DNA of 9,842 nt from Pseudomonadota bacterium (lineage in GTDB: Bacteria; Pseudomonadota; Alphaproteobacteria; Elsterales; Elsteraceae): contig JACQAI010000557.1 of assembly GCA_016195115.1 (NCBI GenBank), positions 1-9,842 of the forward strand. Reading direction: 5' to 3'. The notes under the pieces were generated by a model, which saw nothing but the letters and a program-made list of their open reading frames with translations, was not told the DNA's origin and made no database searches. Numbering within the stretch: position 1 is the stretch's first letter; each line of letters opens with the position of its first letter. The translations under genes were made by a program, and so were the position numbers. Of this stretch, positions 5,984 to 9,842 are shown piece by piece.

Positions 5984-7113
5984 GCGAACACCTCCTCGTC
6001 GGTGCCGCGCGGCAGCTTGTCGGGCCGCTCGCAGCGCGTCTCGATGGCGATGTGCCGGCCCTCGACCGACGCGCGCTCGAAGGCGTCGAGAACCTCGAGC
6101 ACGTGCAGCGCCAGCGCGCCGCTCACCCGATGCGGCCGGCCGGCGCGGATCGCCGCCGCCATGTCGAGCAGGCCGATGATGCGATAGTCGGCCACCGGGG
6201 TGCCGGTCCGGATGGTGCGATTAGGAATGCCGAACGGGTGCGCGCCGATGTCGATCGACGTCCAGTCGTCGCCGCGTGCCGAGATCATCGGCTCGCCGCC
6301 GAACCAGTTCGGGTCGGGCACCAGCAGGCTGCCGTCGGTGCCGTAGATCTCCAGCGGCACGCGGCGATGCTTCCAGACGTCCCAGGAATGGCTCAGGGTC
6401 ACGTTGGCGCCGCTGGCGAAGGCGAGTGTGCCGTTCACGGTGGTCGGCACCGTCACGCTGATCGTTTGGCCGGCGAGCGGCGCGCTCGTGATCGTGCGCG
6501 TCTTGAACGCGGCCGAGGCCTCGGCGCTGACCCGTGCCACCGGGCCGAGCAGGTTCACGAGCTGGGTCACGTAATAGGGGCCGAGGTCATGGATCGGTCC
6601 GCCGCCGTGCTCATAGAAGAACGCCGGGTTGGGGTGCCAGTGCTCCATGCCGTGGGTCAGCACGGCGGCGGCGCCGGCGACCGGTACGCCGATGCGCCCG
6701 GCGTCGATCGCATAGCGGCAGGCCTGGTGCGCGGCGCCGAGGAAGGTGTCCGGCGCACACCCGATGCGCAGGCCCTTGGCCGCGGCCGCCTGCGTCACCG
6801 GCTTGGCCGCCGCGAAGCGCGTAGCCAGCGGCTTTTCCAGATAGACGTGCTTGCCCGCCGCGATGATCTGCAGCGACACCGGCGCATGGGCGGCCGGAAT
6901 CGTGAGGTTCACGACGATTTCGATGTCGGGATCGGCGAGCAGCGCCTCGACGCTAACGGCGTCGACGCCGTGCTCGCCGGCTTTGGCTGCCGCGGCATCG
7001 GCGCGGATGTCGGCGACCGCCTTGACCCGCACCAGCCGCGACCGCGCGGCGCCCTTGAGATAGGCGTCGCTGATGTTGCCGCAGCCGATGATGCCGATGA
7101 TGGTGGGTTGCAT
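5980..7113 (-). CDS. Gfo/Idh/MocA-family NAD(P)-dependent oxidoreductase (first copy, DxGxY variant)
   Basis: A 377-aa dehydrogenase. The Rossmann motif IGIIGCGNIS (about 6-15) binds the dinucleotide, and EKP (93-95) follows GKHVYL. The substrate-domain motif GGGPIHDLGPYYV (about 170-182) keeps the Asp (D176), but the usual catalytic His of DxGxH is Tyr180; this DxGxY version exists in a recognised branch of the family. Aromatic and His-rich segments (HGMEHWHPNPAFFYEHGG, about 154-171) probably line the substrate pocket. It starts with ATG at 7113, 5 nt after the stop of the TIM-barrel gene upstream, with GGAG 11 nt away. It overlaps the next TIM-barrel gene by 4 bp. The frame extends to 7278 without this start, but that would cut into the upstream gene and add non-family sequence. 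It likely oxidises or reduces a sugar or keto sugar in the cytosol; substrate unknown. Confidence 0.9.
   Translation of the reverse strand: MQPTIIGIIGCGNISDAYLKGAARSRLVRVKAVADIRADAAAAKAGEHGVDAVSVEALLADPDIEIVVNLTIPAAHAPVSLQIIAAGKHVYLEKPLATRFAAAKPVTQAAAAKGLRIGCAPDTFLGAAHQACRYAIDAGRIGVPVAGAAAVLTHGMEHWHPNPAFFYEHGGGPIHDLGPYYVTQLVNLLGPVARVSAEASAAFKTRTITSAPLAGQTISVTVPTTVNGTLAFASGANVTLSHSWDVWKHRRVPLEIYGTDGSLLVPDPNWFGGEPMISARGDDWTSIDIGAHPFGIPNRTIRTGTPVADYRIIGLLDMAAAIRAGRPHRVSGALALHVLEVLDAFERASVEGRHIAIETRCERPDKLPRGTDEEVFA
5991..5996 (-). promoter_or_regulatory. Strong Shine-Dalgarno AGGAGG for the long TIM-barrel gene
   Basis: AGGAGG stands 7 nt upstream of the ATG at 5983 and lies inside the last codons of the preceding dehydrogenase. 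It is the best match to the anti-Shine-Dalgarno in the window. It decides between the two close ATG codons (5983 and 5977) in favour of 5983. It suggests the TIM-barrel protein is made at a high rate relative to its neighbours. Confidence 0.8.
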
Positions 7114-7118
7114 GCGCG

Positions 7119-7886
7119 TCAGCGCTCCAGGCCGTTCAGGTAGGTGAAGCTGGCGCGGGCGCTTCTGGCCGGGTCGGCGGGCTTGTCGTGCTCGACCACC
7201 ATCCAGCGCGCGCCGCAGTCGCGGCACAGCCGCCACAACGCGCGCCAGTCGAGGATGCCGGCGCCGACGTCCGCCCAACCGTCCTCGTCGAGCGCGGTGC
7301 CGGCCGGCGCGATGTCCTTGACGTGCGCCGAGACCAGGCGCTCGCGATAGCGCCGCAGCCAGGTCGTCGGGTCCGCACCGCCGCGCACCAGCCAGGCGAC
7401 GTCGGCCTGCCAGGTCAGCGGCGTGCCGTCCGCACCGGCGAACAGGAGCTCGAGCGCGGTGGTCGCGCCGTCCTTCGGCTTCAGCTCCCAGTCATGATTG
7501 TGGTAGCCGAGGCGGATGCCGGCGTCGGCGAACCGCGTGGCCAGCGCCCCCAGCTCGCGACCCAGCGCGCGCCAGAACGCGGCGTCGGCGTCGCGCTGCT
7601 CGAGCGGCACCGCCGGCATGAAGAGATGCTCGAAGCCGAGCAGCTTGCAGGCGTCGATCACGACCTGCGGCCGCTCGCGCAGTGCCGCCAGGCCGACATG
7701 CGATGACGAGAAGCGCAGCCCGCGCGCATCGAGCTTCGGCTTCACGGTGGCGGCCGTGTCGAGGTGCGAGCCAACGCCTTCGACCTGACGATAGCAGGCG
7801 GCGGCGGCGGTATCGAGCACCGCGTCAAGGTTGTTGAGCGCGCGCAGGGTGTAGAGCTGGATGGACAGGATGTCGGTCACGGCCAT
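7119..7886 (-). CDS. Sugar phosphate isomerase/epimerase-family TIM-barrel protein (short form, 255 aa)
   Basis: A compact TIM-barrel protein of the AP-endonuclease 2/xylose-isomerase-like family. It opens with the typical first strand LSIQLYTLR (about 7-15). Candidate metal or active-site residues are H129 and H131 in YHNHDWEL, D162 in WQADVAWL, H188 with D191 in SAHVKDI, and E232 in VVEHDKP. The DVGAGILDW stretch (about 206-214) is also characteristic. Members rearrange, eliminate or hydrate keto sugars and inositol derivatives. The ATG at 7886 is chosen because AGGAG lies 8 nt upstream. An alternative GTG at 7913, overlapping the ATPase stop, would add nine residues (MTRHSGDLP) that do not look like the family start. 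It sits between the transporter genes and the first dehydrogenase, 23 nt and 5 nt away. Only distantly similar to the longer TIM-barrel protein of the same operon, so the two are probably not redundant. Confidence 0.88.
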   Translation of the reverse strand: MAVTDILSIQLYTLRALNNLDAVLDTAAAACYRQVEGVGSHLDTAATVKPKLDARGLRFSSSHVGLAALRERPQVVIDACKLLGFEHLFMPAVPLEQRDADAAFWRALGRELGALATRFADAGIRLGYHNHDWELKPKDGATTALELLFAGADGTPLTWQADVAWLVRGGADPTTWLRRYRERLVSAHVKDIAPAGTALDEDGWADVGAGILDWRALWRLCRDCGARWMVVEHDKPADPARSARASFTYLNGLER

Positions 7887-7894
7887 GGGCAGGT

Positions 7895-7899
7895 CTCCT
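7895..7899 (-). promoter_or_regulatory. Shine-Dalgarno AGGAG that sets the short TIM-barrel start
   Basis: AGGAG lies 8 nt before the ATG at 7886, in the 23-nt gap after the ATPase stop. It supports 7886 over the GTG at 7913, whose own upstream sequence lies inside the ATPase gene. Confidence 0.7.
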
Positions 7900-7909
7900 G
7901 AATGGCGCG

Positions 7910-8992
7910 TCACAGCCGGGCGCCCGTCGCGATGTCGAACAGGTTCAGCCGCTGCTCGGACAGCTGCACCCGCAAGCGATCGCCGACGCTCAGCCTGGTC
8001 TCGGGCGGCAGACGGATCGCGAGCGGGCGATCGCCGAGGCGCGTCCAGGCGAGCAGGTCGCTGCCCATCGGCTCGGTCATCTCGACGGCGACCTCGTGCG
8101 GCGCGTCCGGTGCGACGACGATGTGCTCGGGACGGATGCCGAGCTCTACCGGGGTGCCCGGATCGGGACGGCTGGCGAAGGGATAAGCGGCGATCGACAG
8201 GCGCAGCGCGTCCGACTCGAACATCGGCCCGTCGCTGCCGTGACCGATGCGGCCGGGCAGAAAATTCATCGCCGGCGAGCCGACGAAGGTGGCGACGAAG
8301 CGATTGGTCGGGCGCTGATAGATCTCCTGGGGCGAGCCGATCTGCTGGAACACGCGGTCCTTCATGACGGCGACCCGGTCGGCCAGGGTCAGGGCCTCGA
8401 TCTGGTCGTGGGTCACGTAGATCATGGTCGCGCCGAGCTGCTGATGCAGGCGCTTGATCTCGACGCGCAGCTCGGCGCGCAGCTGGGCATCCAGGTTAGA
8501 CAGCGGCTCGTCGAACAGGAACACGCCGGCGTCGCGCACCAGCGCGCGGCCGATCGCCACGCGTTGGCGTTGACCGCCGGACAGCTCGGCCGGACGGCGG
8601 TCGAGCAGGTCGCCGATCTGCAGCATCTCCGACGCGCGGCGCACGCGGCGCTCGATCTCGGCGCGCGGCGTGCGGTTGACGCGCAGGCCGAAGGACAGAT
8701 TGGAGCGGACGTTCATGCGCGGATAGAGCGCGTAGGACTGGAACACCATGGCGATGCCGCGATCCTTCGGCTCCAGCCACGTCACGTTGCGGTCGCCGAT
8801 CCAGATCTCGCCGTCGTCGACCTCGGTGAGGCCCGCGATGGCGTTGAGCAAGGTGGATTTGCCGCACCCCGAAGGACCGAGCAGCACCAGGAACTCCGAT
8901 TGCGCGACCTCGAGGTCGAGCCGATCGAACACGCGCACCGGACCATAGGCGATGGCGACGCCGCGCACCGAGACGTTGGCGCGCGCGGCCAT
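7910..8992 (-). CDS. Carbohydrate ABC importer ATPase, MalK/UgpC type
   Basis: A 360-aa ATP-binding subunit that drives sugar import on the cytoplasmic face of the inner membrane. All motor motifs are intact: Walker A GPSGCGKST (39-47), Q-loop Q85 in VFQSYALYPRMNV, signature LSGGQ (138-142), Walker B VFLFDEP (157-163, catalytic E162), D-loop SNLD and H-loop H195 in VTHDQIEA. After about residue 235 comes the C-terminal regulatory OB/TOBE region, with MNFLPGRI, LGIRPEHI and the LFDIATGARL tail, as in MalK, UgpC and ThuK. Length fits that group. The start ATG is 3 nt after the permease stop, with GAAGGG upstream. A single such ATPase normally forms a homodimer under two different permeases; only one permease is visible here. 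Substrate class (mono-, disaccharide or polyol) cannot be told from the ATPase, and the MalK-like tail does not by itself prove maltose use. Confidence 0.96.
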   Translation of the reverse strand: MAARANVSVRGVAIAYGPVRVFDRLDLEVAQSEFLVLLGPSGCGKSTLLNAIAGLTEVDDGEIWIGDRNVTWLEPKDRGIAMVFQSYALYPRMNVRSNLSFGLRVNRTPRAEIERRVRRASEMLQIGDLLDRRPAELSGGQRQRVAIGRALVRDAGVFLFDEPLSNLDAQLRAELRVEIKRLHQQLGATMIYVTHDQIEALTLADRVAVMKDRVFQQIGSPQEIYQRPTNRFVATFVGSPAMNFLPGRIGHGSDGPMFESDALRLSIAAYPFASRPDPGTPVELGIRPEHIVVAPDAPHEVAVEMTEPMGSDLLAWTRLGDRPLAIRLPPETRLSVGDRLRVQLSEQRLNLFDIATGARL

Positions 8993-8995
8993 CGC

Positions 8996-9842
8996 TCAGC
9001 CCTTCACCGCGCCGGCCGCGATGCCGCGCACGAACCAGCGGCCGGAGACGAAGTACACCACCAGCGGCACCGCCGCGGTCAACAGGGTCGCCGCCATCTC
9101 GACGTTGTACTCGCGCTCGCCCTGGGTGGAATTGACGATGTTGTTGAGCTGCACGGTCATCGGCAGGTTCTCGCGGCCGGCGAATACCAGGCCGAAGATG
9201 AAATCGTTCCATATGCCGGTGACCTGCAGGATGACGGCGACGACCATGATGGGTACCGCCATCGGCAGCATGATCTCGCCGAAGATGCGCCAGAACCCGG
9301 CGCCGTCGACGCGCGCCGCCTTGAAGAGCTCCTCGGGCAGCGCGGCGAAGTGGTTGCGGAAGATCAGCGTCATGGTCGGCAGCCCGAAGATCGTGTGGAT
9401 CAGCACGATGCCGGGAATCGAGTTGTTGATGCCGATATGCGAGAAGATGCGCACCAGCGGGTAGATGAAGACCTGGTAGGGGATGAAGGCGACGGCGATC
9501 ATGATGCCGAACAACCACACCGCACCGCGCGGACGCCAGAACGACAGCGCGTAGCCGGTCAGCGCGCCGACCGCGATCGACACGACGACGCTCGGGATCA
9601 GGATTCGCAGCGAATTGAAAAAGCCGACGCGGATGCCGTCGCACGACAGGCCGGTGCAGGCGCTGAACCAAGCCTTGCCCCACGCCGCGAGCACCGGTGC
9701 GGTCGGCAGTCCGAGGATGTTGCCGGCGCGGATCTCCGCCATCGGCTTGAGCGACGTCGCCACCATGACGTAGAGCGGGATGAGGAAGAACAGCGCGCAG
9801 ATGATCAGGAAGGCGTACAGGCCGACGCGCGCGGGCGTCGGC
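8996..9842 (-). CDS. Carbohydrate ABC importer permease, MalG/GtsC type (5' end cut by window edge)
   Basis: The window shows 281 residues of an inner-membrane permease, and only a few N-terminal residues are missing for a family of about 280-290 aa. Reading upstream of the first internal ATG (9766) gives an in-frame first membrane segment (GLYAFLIICALFFLIPLYV), so the true start lies right of 9842, not at 9766. Six membrane segments can be drawn. The cytoplasmic EAA loop that docks to the ATPase is clear: EELFKAARVDGAG followed by IMLP (about visible residues 170-193). A short external loop between segments 1 and 2 has CTGLSC (cysteines at visible residues 62 and 67), recalling glucose/polyol permeases of the GtsC group. 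The neighbouring ATPase starts 3 nt after its TGA. A second permease (MalF type) and a binding protein are expected just upstream. Confidence 0.93.
   Translation of the reverse strand, partial: PTPARVGLYAFLIICALFFLIPLYVMVATSLKPMAEIRAGNILGLPTAPVLAAWGKAWFSACTGLSCDGIRVGFFNSLRILIPSVVVSIAVGALTGYALSFWRPRGAVWLFGIMIAVAFIPYQVFIYPLVRIFSHIGINNSIPGIVLIHTIFGLPTMTLIFRNHFAALPEELFKAARVDGAGFWRIFGEIMLPMAVPIMVVAVILQVTGIWNDFIFGLVFAGRENLPMTVQLNNIVNSTQGEREYNVEMAATLLTAAVPLVVYFVSGRWFVRGIAAGAVKG

Noticed and set aside
880..6187. Long plus-strand open frames of 390-448 codons opposite the operon (880-2226, 2765-3937, 3763-5010, 4850-6187)
   Set aside because: They are antisense to genes with intact family motifs. Their translations are rich in Arg, Ala, Gly, Asp and His with no recognisable domain, and they overlap one another. 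They are the usual by-product of high-GC codon bias.
7887..7913. GTG at 7913 as the start of the short TIM-barrel protein, overlapping the ATPase stop
   Set aside because: The ATG at 7886 has AGGAG at 8 nt and gives the family's normal N-terminus; the extra residues look like translated intergenic DNA.
8996..9766. Permease starting at the ATG at 9766 (256 aa)
   Set aside because: The in-frame sequence upstream of it encodes most of the first membrane segment, so the gene begins beyond the right edge.
7910..9842. Novel multi-gene defence or mobile system in the window
   Set aside because: No nuclease, transposase, integrase, toxin-antitoxin or repeat array is visible; every gene fits transport or sugar catabolism.

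Overview
The window is GC-rich throughout and reads as one continuous minus-strand operon of ten protein genes, transcribed from the right edge towards the left. Spacing is very tight: 4-bp ATGA overlaps at two junctions, gaps of 3 to 23 nt at six others, and one 89-nt gap. The operon's promoter lies beyond the right edge. High GC, abundant sugar-acid catabolism, an orphan TTT-type periplasmic receptor and a dispersed CCCGGC/GCCGGG palindrome all suggest a soil or rhizosphere proteobacterium. An alphaproteobacterium (Bradyrhizobium/Reyranella-like) is most likely, but the genus cannot be fixed from the sequence.

In transcription order the layout is as follows. (1) Import: the inner-membrane permease of a carbohydrate ABC importer (9842-8996, lacking only its extreme N-terminus) and its MalK/UgpC-type ATPase (8992-7910). 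The partner permease and binding protein are presumably to the right. (2) Two isomerase/dehydrogenase pairs: a 255-aa TIM-barrel sugar isomerase/epimerase (7886-7119), a Gfo/Idh/MocA oxidoreductase (7113-5980), a 353-aa TIM-barrel protein (5983-4922) and a second Gfo/Idh/MocA oxidoreductase (4917-3778). (3) Sugar-acid module: a mandelate racemase/enolase-superfamily dehydratase (3769-2636), then after the 89-nt gap a GlcG/HbpS-like protein (2546-2100), a third Gfo/Idh/MocA oxidoreductase (2103-1096) and a TTT/Bug-family periplasmic solute receptor (1082-120). (4) Downstream of the last stop codon is a REP-like double palindrome (1-71) that runs off the left edge.

Together the genes look like a complete import-and-catabolism unit for a sugar or sugar derivative. 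The ABC system imports the substrate. NAD(P)-dependent dehydrogenases and TIM-barrel enzymes oxidise, isomerise, eliminate or hydrate it. An enolase-family dehydratase converts a sugar acid to a 2-keto-3-deoxy acid. The combination of several Gfo/Idh/MocA enzymes with two TIM-barrel isomerases resembles characterised 3-keto-sugar routes (E. coli YcjS/YcjR; the levoglucosan oxidation-elimination-hydration-reduction route). The actual substrate cannot be read from sequence. No RNA genes, insertion sequences or CRISPR arrays are visible, and no stretch over 300 bases lacks a gene.
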